A DNA stretch of 64,000 bases from Erythrobacteraceae bacterium (GCA_027489065.1 JAIYAM010000008.1:57898-121897); one strand, 5' to 3'; shown: positions 36,033-45,136, numbered from the stretch's first letter. The notes: generated from the letters alone by a model not told the origin. Translations and numbers: made by a program.

Positions 36033-36527
36033 ATGTCGAGTGCCCCGCTTTCCCCGACCGATTCGCAGGCGCTTGCCGCCGGGGAGGTCGCGCGCGGCAT
36101 CGGGCGGCTGTTCGCGCGCAACGACATCTGGTGCCTCGCCGAGGTGCCGCTGAAGAACGGCCGCCGCGCCGATCTCATGGGGATCGATGCCAAGGGCCTG
36201 ATCGTGATCGTCGAGATCAAGGTCGCGCGCGCCGACCTGCTCGGCGACGCCAAGTGGCCCGATTACCTCGATTTCTGCGACCGGTTCTACTGGGGCCTGC
36301 CCCCCCATCTCGACCGCGCTCCGCTGGAAAGCGACGCCTATCGCCCCCAGACCTGCGGGGTGATCGTCGCCGATGGTTACGATGCCGAGATCCTGCGCCC
36401 CGCTGCCCTCGAACCGCTCGCGGCGGCGCGCCGCAAGACTCAGGTCGAGCATCTCGCGCGGATCGCGATGCGGCGGCACATGGCGCTCCTCGACCCGCTG
36501 TGCAGGGCGCCCGACGCATTGACCTGA
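36033..36527 (+). CDS. mmcB: MmcB family DNA repair protein
   Basis: A 164-residue protein of the MmcB family, a PD-(D/E)XK-nuclease-like fold first noted in alphaproteobacterial DNA damage (SOS) responses. The core motif is EVPLKNGRRADLMGIDAKGLIVIVEIK (residues about 37-63), giving Glu, Asp and the E-x-K of the nuclease active site, followed by the family-specific SDAYRPQTCGVIVADGYDAE region. A role in repair is by family knowledge only. ATG at 36033. Confidence 0.88.
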   Translation: MSSAPLSPTDSQALAAGEVARGIGRLFARNDIWCLAEVPLKNGRRADLMGIDAKGLIVIVEIKVARADLLGDAKWPDYLDFCDRFYWGLPPHLDRAPLESDAYRPQTCGVIVADGYDAEILRPAALEPLAAARRKTQVEHLARIAMRRHMALLDPLCRAPDALT

Positions 36528-36574
36528 TTTGGCCCTGTTTTGCGGCGCATAATTGCGGCATAGCCGGTCCCGAG

Positions 36575-37351
36575 ATGATCCCCGCCGATACCCCTGTTCC
36601 GCTGGCGCTGCTGATCGTCAGCATCGTCGTCACCGCGATCGTCGGCTTGCGCTATGTGCTGACCAGCGGGCTGTTCGCCTTCGCCACCTCGAAGATGCGC
36701 CCGGGTCTCTACGAGGGCCGCTCCGAGCAGATTCGCCGCGAGGTGCGCTGGTCGCTGCTCTCGGCGGCGATCTACGGCACGCCTGCGGGGATCGTGCTGT
36801 GGGGCTGGCGCCAGCACGGCTGGACGCTACTGACCGCCGACTGGAGCGCGCTGCCCTTGTGGTATCACCCGCTTTCGGTGCTGATCTACCTGTTCGTGCA
36901 GGACACCTGTTTCTACTGGAGCCACCGCTGGATGCACCGGCCCAAGTGGTTCAGGATCGCCCATGCGGTCCATCACGAAAGCCGCCCGCCGACGGCGTGG
37001 ACGGCGATGAGCTTTCACCCGGTCGAGGCGGTGACGGGGGCGGTGGTGGTGCCGGTGCTGGTGTTCCTCGTCCCGATCCACATCGCGATGCTCGGGCTGG
37101 TGCTGACCGCCGCGACGATAATGGGCGTCACCAATCACATGGGCTGGGAGATGTTTCCGCGCTGGCTTGTTCACTCGCCGTTGGGCAATTGGCTGATAAC
37201 GGCGAGTCACCACGAGCGTCACCACGAGGAATACAGATGCAACTACGGGCTCTATTTCCGGATCTGGGATCGGGTCTGCGGGACCGACAAGGGGCTGTCC
37301 GCGCGGATCGTGGCCGAAGCCGGGCATGGCCCGCAGGTGCCCGCGCGCTGA
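36575..37351 (+). CDS. Sterol desaturase / fatty acid hydroxylase family membrane protein
   Basis: A 258-residue integral membrane di-iron protein. The eight-His pattern is visible: HRWMH (HxxxH), HAVHH (HxxHH), the later NHMGWE, and HHERHHEEYRCNYG near the C terminus. Several hydrophobic segments surround these motifs. Family members hydroxylate or desaturate sterols, carotenoids or fatty and sphingoid chains; in sphingomonads the target may be a carotenoid or hydroxy lipid, which the sequence does not settle. ATG at 36575. The downstream DUF2141 gene begins within about 10 bp of its stop. Confidence 0.88.
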   Translation: MIPADTPVPLALLIVSIVVTAIVGLRYVLTSGLFAFATSKMRPGLYEGRSEQIRREVRWSLLSAAIYGTPAGIVLWGWRQHGWTLLTADWSALPLWYHPLSVLIYLFVQDTCFYWSHRWMHRPKWFRIAHAVHHESRPPTAWTAMSFHPVEAVTGAVVVPVLVFLVPIHIAMLGLVLTAATIMGVTNHMGWEMFPRWLVHSPLGNWLITASHHERHHEEYRCNYGLYFRIWDRVCGTDKGLSARIVAEAGHGPQVPAR

Positions 37352-37359
37352 GCGCAGGC

Positions 37360-37791
37360 GTGCTGGCGTTAGCTGGTATCGGGGCGGGTCTCGCAGCGGC
37401 ACCTCCCGCCGCAAAGCCCGGCGAGGTGGTCATCACCGTTACGGATCTGAGGTCGGGCAAGGGCGTGGTGCGGGCCTGCATGACCACCCGGGCCGACATC
37501 TTTCCCAAGTGCATCAAGGACCCCGCCGCCTTCCGCGCGGTCGTCCCGGCGAGCGGCAAGGTCGAAATCCGCTTCACCGGGGTCAAGCCCGGGCAATATG
37601 CGATCGCGCTGCTTCATGACGAGAACGGCAACGGGAAGGCCGACCGAGCGATGGGCATGATGCCCAAGGAAGGCTACGGCTTCTCCCGCGACGCCCCGGT
37701 CAAGATGGCGCCGCCCAAGTTTTCCGACGCGGTGTTTCCCTTCGGCGAGGGCACCAGCCGGGTGACGATCAAGATGCGGTATTTTCTCTGA
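37360..37791 (+). CDS. Secreted DUF2141 domain protein (second copy)
   Basis: About 143 residues: a short hydrophobic leader (LALAGIGAGLAAAP) and a DUF2141 domain with VVITVTDLRSGKGVV, FTGVKPGQYAIALLHDENGNGKAD and a C-terminal VTIKMRYF. It is paralogous to the protein at 4057-4596, sharing the H-D-x-N-G-N motif. The start is uncertain. GTG at 37360 gives a leader without the usual positive N-region; an in-frame ATG at 37237 would overlap the desaturase gene by 115 bp and give an Arg-rich N-region. Function of the domain is unknown. Confidence 0.75.
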   Translation: MLALAGIGAGLAAAPPAAKPGEVVITVTDLRSGKGVVRACMTTRADIFPKCIKDPAAFRAVVPASGKVEIRFTGVKPGQYAIALLHDENGNGKADRAMGMMPKEGYGFSRDAPVKMAPPKFSDAVFPFGEGTSRVTIKMRYFL

Positions 37792-37943
37792 TTCTGCGAT
37801 CGCGCTGACGCGCGATGCCTGCGCCACTGTCAGGTGGCCGGCGACGAAGGTGCCCGCGAAACAAAGACTCTCCGTTTACGTGATGTTTACCACGCCCCGC
37901 CACAACCGCCTGACAAGGTTCACCAAGGGGCGGATTGATAGCC

Positions 37944-39755
37944 ATGGACACTCTGCGCGGCACCTTCGATCCTGACGCTATTGCGGATCGAAGCTGGGAC
38001 GCCTCCGAAGAGGACAGCGCAGAGGCTGCGCACGCGCGCGACTTGCCGCCCGAATCGATCGGCCGCGACGAGCGGCGCATGCAGGTGCGCGCCTATAATC
38101 ACTGGGCGAGCTTGCTGGGCGAGCGGATGTTCCCCAACATCGCCGACCTCGATCCGGCCGATCTTCCCGATTTCGGCCCCCACTCGGTGCTGCTCGATTT
38201 CACCGACGGGATCGAGAATCCGGCGGTGCGCTTCCTCGGCGAGAAGCTGGCGAAGGAATGCTCGCCGCCAAGCGTCATCACCCGTCTTTCGGACGTGCCG
38301 CCGCGCTCGCTCCTGTCGCGCATCACCGATCACTACATGCAGATTCTCGCCAACCAGGCGCCGATCGGGTTCGAGGCCGAGTTCGTGAATCACGCGGGCG
38401 TCGCGATCCTCTATCGCGGAATCCTGCTGCCCTATTCGAGCGACGATGCCTCGATCGACTACATCTACGGGGTCATCAACTGGAAGGAGATGGCCGACCA
38501 GCTGACCGCCGACGAGCTGCTGCTCGAGATCGACCAGGCGCTCGAACTCGATGGCGCGCTGGAGCTGGAGGACGAACCCGCCCCGCGGATCGCCGAGCCG
38601 GTCACCGACTGGGCGGATTCGCCCGCGCACGAAAGCGAAGAGGACGACGCGCCCTACGCCGAGCCTTACACCAACGCCTTCGCCCGCCTCGACTCCGTGC
38701 TGGATGGTGCGTTCGACGGTCCGCTCGAACCCGGCGACACCCTCCCCGATTTCAGCCAGTACGCGCTCGACGACGACGACGAGGAGTATGACGAGGACGA
38801 GGGTGACGGCGACGACGACGGCGCCAATTACAGCTTCGCCAGCCTCGCCAGCTACACCGAGGCGCCTGCCAAGAAGGCCATCGACCTGACCGCCTTCGAG
38901 CCCGTGCCTCTCGACGAGGACCTTGCCGAGCCGGCCGCCTACGCCGAGCCGGTGGCCTACGCCGAGCCGGAAGCGGCCTTCGAACCGGCCTTCGAGCCCG
39001 AATATGCCTACGCCGCCCCCGAGGAGGAGCCGGTCGCGGCCACGCCGGAAGAACCGGAAGCCTACGAGCCGATGGTCCCCGAAGCGCCCGAATACGGGCC
39101 GGAACCGGAATATGCGGCCGATCTCGCCTTCGCGGACGATCTCCCCGAGGACGCCGGCCTTTACGATTGCCTCGCCGCCGCGCGCGAACTCGCCCGCGCC
39201 GCCGACAGCACCGAGGACCGCAGCCGCAGCGCGCTCTATGCCGCGGTGAGCCGCGCCTATGATTTCTCGCTGATGGCGCAAGCCGCGCCGGACGACTACG
39301 CCGAGCTGATCGCCGACGCCGGCCTCGCCGTGCAGGACCGCGCGCCGATGACTCCGGTGGTCAAGCTCGTCTTCGGGCACGACTACGACAAGACGCGCCT
39401 CACCGAATATGCCGCGGTGCTGACCCACGCGCACCGCCTGCAACTGACCCGCGGGAGCCTTGCCACCTATCTCGCCGAAACCGAGGGCGGGGTGAAGGCG
39501 ATCGTCAAGGCCGAACGCCGCCTGCGCCGCGAAGCGCAGGGCAAGCCGGTCGAGGATGCAGGCGCCGTGCGCGAGGCGCTCGCGCAGGCGCTGCGGGCGC
39601 TGGAGGCGATCACGCTCGAGGAACTCGACGGAGCCGGCCCGGAATTCGCGCTGGTGCTGGTGCGCCGCGACGAGATCGGCTGCGCTGAGATCCTCGCCGA
39701 GCTTCCCGAAGACCTCGCTCAGATCGAACGCGCCGCGCGCAAGCTGGTAGGCTGA
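37944..39755 (+). CDS. PAS_5 domain protein with a long acidic YAEP-rich region
   Basis: A 603-residue cytoplasmic protein. Residues about 43-185 resemble PAS_5 (RMQVRAYNHWASLLGERMFPNIADLDP, VRFLGEKLAKEC), a PAS-like domain in alphaproteobacterial proteins of unknown role. Residues about 200-400 are extremely acidic and Pro/Ala/Tyr-rich (a DDDDEEYDEDEGDGDDDG stretch, then repeated AEP-AYAEP units) and probably disordered. The C-terminal 200 residues are helical. No kinase or output domain is visible. ATG at 37944 follows AAGGGG; a TTG at 37935 is possible. Two GTTTAC repeats lie upstream. Confidence 0.75.
   Translation: MDTLRGTFDPDAIADRSWDASEEDSAEAAHARDLPPESIGRDERRMQVRAYNHWASLLGERMFPNIADLDPADLPDFGPHSVLLDFTDGIENPAVRFLGEKLAKECSPPSVITRLSDVPPRSLLSRITDHYMQILANQAPIGFEAEFVNHAGVAILYRGILLPYSSDDASIDYIYGVINWKEMADQLTADELLLEIDQALELDGALELEDEPAPRIAEPVTDWADSPAHESEEDDAPYAEPYTNAFARLDSVLDGAFDGPLEPGDTLPDFSQYALDDDDEEYDEDEGDGDDDGANYSFASLASYTEAPAKKAIDLTAFEPVPLDEDLAEPAAYAEPVAYAEPEAAFEPAFEPEYAYAAPEEEPVAATPEEPEAYEPMVPEAPEYGPEPEYAADLAFADDLPEDAGLYDCLAAARELARAADSTEDRSRSALYAAVSRAYDFSLMAQAAPDDYAELIADAGLAVQDRAPMTPVVKLVFGHDYDKTRLTEYAAVLTHAHRLQLTRGSLATYLAETEGGVKAIVKAERRLRREAQGKPVEDAGAVREALAQALRALEAITLEELDGAGPEFALVLVRRDEIGCAEILAELPEDLAQIERAARKLVG
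38880..39125 (+). repeat. Degenerate in-frame repeat coding for Glu/Pro/Ala/Tyr-rich disordered segment
   Basis: Within the PAS_5 gene the DNA repeats GCCGAGCCGG-like units encoding AEPAAYAEPVAYAEPEAAFEP and related runs. It resembles replication-slippage expansion of a YAEP unit, preserving the frame. Confidence 0.5.
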
Positions 39756-39828
39756 CGTCCGGCCGCGCCGCGCGCCAGCCCCCGACTTCACATTGCGTTC
39801 AGGCGCAATTGTCGTAGGATCGCCGGCC

Positions 39829-41196
39829 ATGCGCGGTCGCACCCAAATCTTCGCCTATGTCTTCGCCTTGCTGGCGAGCGTCGTCGTCGCGAGCCAGCCG
39901 GTGGCGGCGCAGTCGATCCTGCGCGATGCCGAGACCGAGCAGCTGCTCAAGGACATGCTCGATCCCCTCGTCGAGGCGAGCGAGCTCGAGCGCGGCAATG
40001 TCGAGGTTGCGCTCATCAATGACGAATCGATCAATGCCTTCGTAGCCGGCGGTCAGGCGATCTACGTCCACTCCGGCCTGCTGAGCGCTGCCGATACCGC
40101 CAACGAGGTGCAGGGCGTGCTCGCCCACGAGCTTGGCCACATCACCGCCGGGCACGCGGTGCGCTTCGAGGAGCGGGGCAAGGTCGCCAACAAGATCTCG
40201 ATCCTCTCGCTGCTGCTCGGCGTCGGCGCGGCGCTGGCGGGTGCAGGGGATGCCGCGATGGGGGTGATCGCTGCCGGACAGCAGGCCGCCATGGGCAGCT
40301 ACCTGTCCTTCAACCGCGATCAGGAAGCCGCGACCGACCTTGCCGGGGCGCGCTATCTTGCGGGCGCGGGGATCAGCGGCAAGGGCATGATCACCTTCTT
40401 CGAGAAGCTGCGCGGCAACGAGATCCGCGCCGGCTACAGCCAGTCCGCCGAGGCCGCCTATGCGCGCACCCACCCGCTGACCGGCGATCGTATCCAGGTG
40501 CTGCGCGGGCTGGTCGACAAGAACCCCGGCTGGGACAGCCCGCCCGATCCCGACATCCAGCAACGCTTCGTGCGCGCCAAGGCCAAGCTTTACGGCTTCC
40601 TCAACACGCCCGCCCGCACCCTGCAGACCTTCCCGCTTTCCGACCAGAGCATCCCGGCGCACTACGCCCGCGCCTATGCCTATCACAAGGACGCGCGGGT
40701 CGATCTTGCCCTTGCAGAGACCGATGCGCTGTTGGCGATGGAGCCCGACAATCCGTGGTTCCTCGAGCTGAAGGGCCAGGTGCTGCTCGAATCCGGTCGT
40801 CCGGTCGACGCGCTGGTCCCGCTGCGCCGCGCCACCGAACTGACCAACGCCCACCCGCTGATCGCGGGCCTGCTCGGCCATGCGCTGATCGCGACCGAGA
40901 AGCCTGCCAACTTCGCCGAGGCCGAGACGGTGCTGCGCGCTTCGGTGCAGCGCGATCGCTACAATCCCTTCGCGTGGTATCAGCTCGGCGTGGTCTATGC
41001 CGAGCGCGGTGATATGCCGCGCGCGCAGCTGGCAAGCGCCGAGCAGCAGGTGATGAACCGGCTCTACCCCGAGGCGCTGCGCAACGCACAGGCGGCCGAG
41101 GCCGGGCTGCCCTATGGCTCGGCGGACTGGATCCGCGCCCAGGATGTTGCGCTCGAGGCGCGCGGCGAACTGGAACGGATGAAGAAGAAACGCTAG
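39829..41196 (+). CDS. M48 family metalloprotease with TPR domain, BepA-like
   Basis: A 455-residue periplasmic protease/chaperone-like protein. It has a signal peptide (MRGRTQIFAYVFALLASVVVASQPVAAQ), the zinc motif HELGHITAGH near residue 104, the downstream NRDQEAATDLAGARYLAGAG providing the third ligand, and a C-terminal TPR-like region (AYAYHKDARVDLALAETDALLAMEPDNP; FAWYQLGVVYAERGD). This order matches BepA/YfgC, which controls outer-membrane LPS-transport protein assembly in E. coli. ATG at 39829. It begins a plus-strand run with a DsbA-like and a second M48-like gene. Confidence 0.92.
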   Translation: MRGRTQIFAYVFALLASVVVASQPVAAQSILRDAETEQLLKDMLDPLVEASELERGNVEVALINDESINAFVAGGQAIYVHSGLLSAADTANEVQGVLAHELGHITAGHAVRFEERGKVANKISILSLLLGVGAALAGAGDAAMGVIAAGQQAAMGSYLSFNRDQEAATDLAGARYLAGAGISGKGMITFFEKLRGNEIRAGYSQSAEAAYARTHPLTGDRIQVLRGLVDKNPGWDSPPDPDIQQRFVRAKAKLYGFLNTPARTLQTFPLSDQSIPAHYARAYAYHKDARVDLALAETDALLAMEPDNPWFLELKGQVLLESGRPVDALVPLRRATELTNAHPLIAGLLGHALIATEKPANFAEAETVLRASVQRDRYNPFAWYQLGVVYAERGDMPRAQLASAEQQVMNRLYPEALRNAQAAEAGLPYGSADWIRAQDVALEARGELERMKKKR

Positions 41197-41227
41197 GCAC
41201 GTGGCGGAAACCTGCCAGAAAGCGCCC

Positions 41228-41947
41228 ATGTCCTCGAACCCGCCTGAAGCCGCCGCCCCTTCCGCCCTCCGCCACACGCTGTTGACCGCGCTGCTGGCGC
41301 TGACCTTCGGCTTTCTCGGCGCCGCGGCGTGGTCCTATTCCGGGCTGGCCGACAACCGCACCCGCAGCTTCCTGATGGGCAATCCCGACATCCTGCCGCA
41401 GATGGCGCAGGCTTACGAGGAGCAGGAGGCCGGCAAGCGGCTCGCGCAGATGGGCGGGCAGGTGTTCGAACCCTTCCCCGGCGTGGTGCTCGGCAACCCC
41501 AACGGCAAACGCGTGCTGGTCGAGTTCACCGACTATAACTGCCCCTATTGCGAGGCGAGCCTGAAGGACGTGAACCGGCTGATCGCCGAGGACCCGGAGC
41601 TCAAGGTCGTGATCCGCGAATGGCCGATCTTCGAAGGCAGCGACGTTGCCTCGCGCATGGCCTTGGCGGCAGGATTGCAGGGCAAGTACCGCGCCTTCCA
41701 CGACACGATGTTCGCGACCAAGGACGTCGAAACCGCGGCGCGGGCAGCCGGCCTCGACATGGAACGCGCCGCGCGTGACGCCGCATCGGACGCGGTCTCG
41801 ACCGAGATCGCGCGCAATCTGGAACATGCCCGCGCGCTCGGCTTCACCGGAACGCCGGCATGGATCGCGGGCCGCAATCCGTTCGGCGGCGCGGTCGGCT
41901 TCGACAAGCTGAAGGCCGCGCTGGGCGAGGCCGACAAGGCAGGCTGA
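41228..41947 (+). CDS. DsbA family thioredoxin-fold protein, membrane-anchored or exported
   Basis: About 239 residues with an N-terminal hydrophobic segment (ALRHTLLTALLALTFGFLGAAAW) followed by a DsbA/Com1-type thioredoxin fold. The redox motif is CPYC in VEFTDYNCPYCEASLKD, and the cis-Pro loop is FTGTPAWIAG. It is expected to make or shuffle periplasmic disulfides. It lies between two M48-like proteases: it starts 31 bp after the first and its stop overlaps the start of the second (TGATG). A GTG at 41201 is an alternative start. Confidence 0.9.
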   Translation: MSSNPPEAAAPSALRHTLLTALLALTFGFLGAAAWSYSGLADNRTRSFLMGNPDILPQMAQAYEEQEAGKRLAQMGGQVFEPFPGVVLGNPNGKRVLVEFTDYNCPYCEASLKDVNRLIAEDPELKVVIREWPIFEGSDVASRMALAAGLQGKYRAFHDTMFATKDVETAARAAGLDMERAARDAASDAVSTEIARNLEHARALGFTGTPAWIAGRNPFGGAVGFDKLKAALGEADKAG

Positions 41948-42954
41948 TGCGCCTTCCGGTGCTGGCCGCATTGCTGCTCGCCGGGGCGCCGCTCGCGGCT
42001 CAGGACGCGCCGCCGGCGCGCATCGATTACGCCGCCGAGCGTGCGGCGATCGCCCGCTATCAGGACGCCGACCAGCGCTTGCAGGACGTGGGCTGGACGC
42101 TGGCGCGGGGGAACGCCGGCTTCTGCCCCAAGGTGGTGCCTTCGATCGGGCTGCAATTGCAGGACATGGCGAGCTACGGCGCGCCTGCGGTGGCGCGGCG
42201 GGCGCTCGGGCTGAAGGGCGACTTCGCGGTGCAGACTGCCGCGCGCGGTTCGCCTGCCGCGTTGGCGGGCGCCTTCACCCGCAATCGCGAAATCGCGCTG
42301 CTGGAGCGGTTCGATCCCAATGAATGGCCCGCAGGCGCGGCCATGGAGTGGCAGCGGCTCGTGCGCGCGCACGACCACATCGAGGCGATGCTGACCGAGC
42401 ACGGTGGCATCGCCATTGCCTTTGCCGACGGCGGCAGCGCGGCGCGGGTCCAACCGGCCCAGGTCTGCGCCACCCGCTTCGAACTGATGGGTGACGGCGG
42501 CAAGGCGGTGGCGGACGGCGCGCGGGTGGTGATCGGCATCGGCTTTCCGGCCTTCTCCTATGCCGAAGAGCCGGTGTTCGCCGCGGTGGTCGCGCACGAG
42601 CTTGCCCACAACGTGCTCGGCCACGACGCCTGGCTCGACCGCAACGGGCGGCAGGGCAAGAACGTGCGCCGGATCGAGCGCGAGGCCGACCGGCTGATCC
42701 CCTGGCTGCTCGCCAATGCGGGCTATGACCCCGAGGCCGCGGTAACCTTCATGACGCGCTGGGGATCCAAGCACGATTCGGGCCTGCGCTTTCGCATGGG
42801 GCACGACGGCTGGGACGAACGTGCAGAGGCGATCGCGCTTGAGGTGGCGCAGGTGAAGGACCTGATGGCCCGCGAGGGCCGCGCCGACTGGGCGGCGCAT
42901 TTCCGGCGCGAGATCGACCCCGCGGGCGGCCTGCTGCGCAAGGCGGGCCGCTGA
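41947..42954 (+). CDS. M48-like periplasmic zinc metallopeptidase
   Basis: A 335-residue exported protein (signal MRLPVLAALLLAGAPLAAQ). It has a gluzincin motif HELAHNVLGHD near residue 218 and a later RRIEREADRLIPWLLANAGYDPEAAV segment that supplies the third ligand, as in M48 peptidases. The N-terminal 190 residues are not recognisable to me; the central FCPKVVPSIGLQLQDM region may be a PDZ-like inhibitory or recognition domain. Translationally coupled to the DsbA-like gene, it completes an envelope-maintenance operon. Confidence 0.85.
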   Translation: MRLPVLAALLLAGAPLAAQDAPPARIDYAAERAAIARYQDADQRLQDVGWTLARGNAGFCPKVVPSIGLQLQDMASYGAPAVARRALGLKGDFAVQTAARGSPAALAGAFTRNREIALLERFDPNEWPAGAAMEWQRLVRAHDHIEAMLTEHGGIAIAFADGGSAARVQPAQVCATRFELMGDGGKAVADGARVVIGIGFPAFSYAEEPVFAAVVAHELAHNVLGHDAWLDRNGRQGKNVRRIEREADRLIPWLLANAGYDPEAAVTFMTRWGSKHDSGLRFRMGHDGWDERAEAIALEVAQVKDLMAREGRADWAAHFRREIDPAGGLLRKAGR

Positions 42955-43054
42955 TCGCAGCCGACCGCTTCTTGCGCCGAGCCGTTGCGCTCCCGGGGCA
43001 ACGCGACCGAATTGCAGTGCCGTTTGCGACGAAATGCGGTAGACCGTTGCCCCT

Positions 43055-44281
43055 ATGGCAGTGCTCCAGATCCAGGCGGCGCCGTTCTTCGCCAGCAAGA
43101 ACCGGGCGTTCTGGAACCTCCAGCTCGCTGGCTGGGGCGCGGCTTTCCTGCTGCGCGCGGTCTCCGCGCTGGCCAATCAGCAGCCCTTCGACCTCCTCGC
43201 GCTGATCCTCGTCACCACCATCACGGGCTTTTCGATCAGCCTGATCCTCTCGGTCATCTACCGTAGCCTGATCAACCAGCAGCCGCTCGTCACCTGGGGC
43301 CTGACGGCGGTGGTGCTGGTGTTTGCGGTGCTGCTGCACGCCTCGATCGACGCCTGGGTGCAGGGCGTCTATTACGCCGGCACCCGCGAGACGACCTTCG
43401 CGCAGCGGCTGATCGGGCTCCTCTACCTGCCGCTGACCCTGCTCGGCGGGTGGAGCGCGCTGTACTACGCGATCAATTTCTTCCTCACGATCGAAACGCA
43501 GGCCGACCGGCTCGAGCGGCTGGAGGCGCAGGCCACTGCCGCGCAGCTTGCGATGCTGCGCTACCAGCTCAACCCGCACTTCCTGTTCAACACGCTGAAC
43601 TCGATCTCCACGCTGGTGCTGCTCAAGCAGACCGAGCCCGCCAACGCGATGCTCACGCGCCTTTCGGGCTTCCTGCGGCACACCCTGGTGGCCGAGCCCG
43701 GCAGCCAGGTGACGCTCGCGCAGGAGATCGAGACGCTCCAGCTCTACCTCGACATCGAACGGATGCGCTTCGAGGAACGGCTGCGCACCCACTTCGAGAT
43801 CGACGACGCGGCGCTCACCGCGCAGCTTCCGGCGATGCTGCTCCAGCCGCTGGTCGAGAACGCGATCAAATATGCCGTCAGCACGCAGGAGGAAGGCGCG
43901 CAGATCGCACTCACCGCGCGGGTGATCGGCGAGCGGCTGCGGCTCACCGTCGAGGACACCGGGCCGGGGATCGATGATGCCCCGCGCCATTACGCGCCCG
44001 ACGCAGGGAACCCTATGGCTGCCAGACCGGTATCCACCGGCGTCGGCCTGGCCAACATCCGTAACCGCCTGGCCCAGGCCTATGGAGACAACCACTTGTT
44101 CGAAACACGATCGGAAGCTGGGGGCGGCTTCACCGTACTGATCGAGATCCCCTTCACTCGGGCCGCGAGCGCCCAGGAAGTGGCACCGCCCGCTTCGGCA
44201 GCCATCGGGACTGCGACGAGCGGGAGCGACAACATCATTCCGCTCAACCCCCCCCAACGAACCATCGGAACCCCCGCATGA
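43055..44281 (+). CDS. LytS/YehU-type sensor histidine kinase
   Basis: A 408-residue membrane sensor kinase. Several N-terminal transmembrane helices (about residues 20-145) are followed by a His_kinase domain with the signature QLAMLRYQLNPHFLFNTLNSIS, whose His is the phosphoacceptor, and a HATPase domain (LQPLVENAIKYAV, VEDTGPGID, GVGLANIRNRLAQAYG). The C-terminal tail is unstructured. Its stop overlaps the start of the LytTR response regulator (ATGA), forming a two-component system. The stimulus is unknown. Confidence 0.93.
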   Translation: MAVLQIQAAPFFASKNRAFWNLQLAGWGAAFLLRAVSALANQQPFDLLALILVTTITGFSISLILSVIYRSLINQQPLVTWGLTAVVLVFAVLLHASIDAWVQGVYYAGTRETTFAQRLIGLLYLPLTLLGGWSALYYAINFFLTIETQADRLERLEAQATAAQLAMLRYQLNPHFLFNTLNSISTLVLLKQTEPANAMLTRLSGFLRHTLVAEPGSQVTLAQEIETLQLYLDIERMRFEERLRTHFEIDDAALTAQLPAMLLQPLVENAIKYAVSTQEEGAQIALTARVIGERLRLTVEDTGPGIDDAPRHYAPDAGNPMAARPVSTGVGLANIRNRLAQAYGDNHLFETRSEAGGGFTVLIEIPFTRAASAQEVAPPASAAIGTATSGSDNIIPLNPPQRTIGTPA

Positions 44282-45084
44282 CCATCAGAACCATCCTCGT
44301 CGACGACGAAAAGCTCGCCATCCAGGGCCTTCAGCTGCGCCTCCAGCCGTTCGAGGACGTCGAGATCATCGACACCTGCGCCAACGGCCGCGAAGCGATC
44401 CGCAAGATCAAGACCGAAAAGCCCGACCTCGTCTTCCTCGACATCCAGATGCCCGGCTTCGACGGCTTCAGCGTCGTCAAGGGCGTGATGGAGATCGAAC
44501 CCCCCCTGTTCGTCTTCGTCACCGCTTACGAGGAACACGCGATCCGCGCCTTCGAGGCCAATGCGGTCAACTACCTCATGAAGCCGGTCGACGAACAGAA
44601 GCTCGCCGACACCATCGAACGCGTCCGCCAGCGTCTTGCCGAGAAGAAATCGGCCGAGGATGCCGGGCAGCTGCTCGACGTGCTGTCGGAAATCGCTCCC
44701 GAGCGCGCCGCCGACTTCGCCGAATCCGCTGCCCCCGCGACCGAGAGCGAGGGCCGCTTCGAGAAGCTCATCAACGTCAAGGACCGCGGCCAGATCTTCC
44801 GCGTCGAGGTCGACACGATCGAGCACATCGAGGCTGCGGGCGATTACATGATCATCTCCACCGGCGACAATTCGCTGGTGCTGCGCGAGACGATGAAGGA
44901 CCTCGAGCGCCGTCTCGACCCGCGCAAGTTCCAGCGCGTCCACCGTTCGACGATCGTCAACCTCGATCTCGTCCGGCAGGTGAAGCCCCACACCAACGGC
45001 GAATGCTTCCTGGTGCTGGACAGCGGCGCCGAGGTGAAGGTGAGCCGTTCCTACCGCGACGTGGTGGCGCGCTTCGTGCATTGA
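44278..45084 (+). CDS. LytTR-family response regulator
   Basis: A 268-residue response regulator: an N-terminal receiver domain with the acidic pair at Asp9-Asp10 and phosphoacceptor Asp55 (VFLDIQMPGFDG), conserved Thr and Lys (FVTAYEEHAI, MKPVDEQ), then a linker and a C-terminal LytTR DNA-binding domain (RVEVDTIEHIEAAGDYMIIST; FQRVHRSTIVNLDLV). It pairs with the sensor kinase just upstream. LytTR regulators in sphingomonads often control surface or secreted functions, but no target is evident here. Confidence 0.95.
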   Translation: MTIRTILVDDEKLAIQGLQLRLQPFEDVEIIDTCANGREAIRKIKTEKPDLVFLDIQMPGFDGFSVVKGVMEIEPPLFVFVTAYEEHAIRAFEANAVNYLMKPVDEQKLADTIERVRQRLAEKKSAEDAGQLLDVLSEIAPERAADFAESAAPATESEGRFEKLINVKDRGQIFRVEVDTIEHIEAAGDYMIISTGDNSLVLRETMKDLERRLDPRKFQRVHRSTIVNLDLVRQVKPHTNGECFLVLDSGAEVKVSRSYRDVVARFVH

Positions 45085-45090
45085 TGCGTG

Positions 45091-45113
45091 CGGGGGCGCC
45101 TTGCGCGCCCCCG
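45091..45113 (+). terminator. GC-rich hairpin after the LytTR gene
   Basis: CGGGGGCGC pairs with GCGCCCCCG (9 bp, 5-nt loop) 6 bp after the stop codon and 23 bp before the convergent TM2 gene end. Without a T run, it could be a terminator for either side. Confidence 0.5.
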
Positions 45114-45136
45114 TCCTCGCGATGACGAGGGACGGC

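Noticed and set aside
37920..39842. A 640-residue minus-strand frame over the PAS_5 gene
   Set aside because: It arises from the repetitive GC-rich coding strand; the plus-strand frame has a recognisable domain and ribosome binding site.
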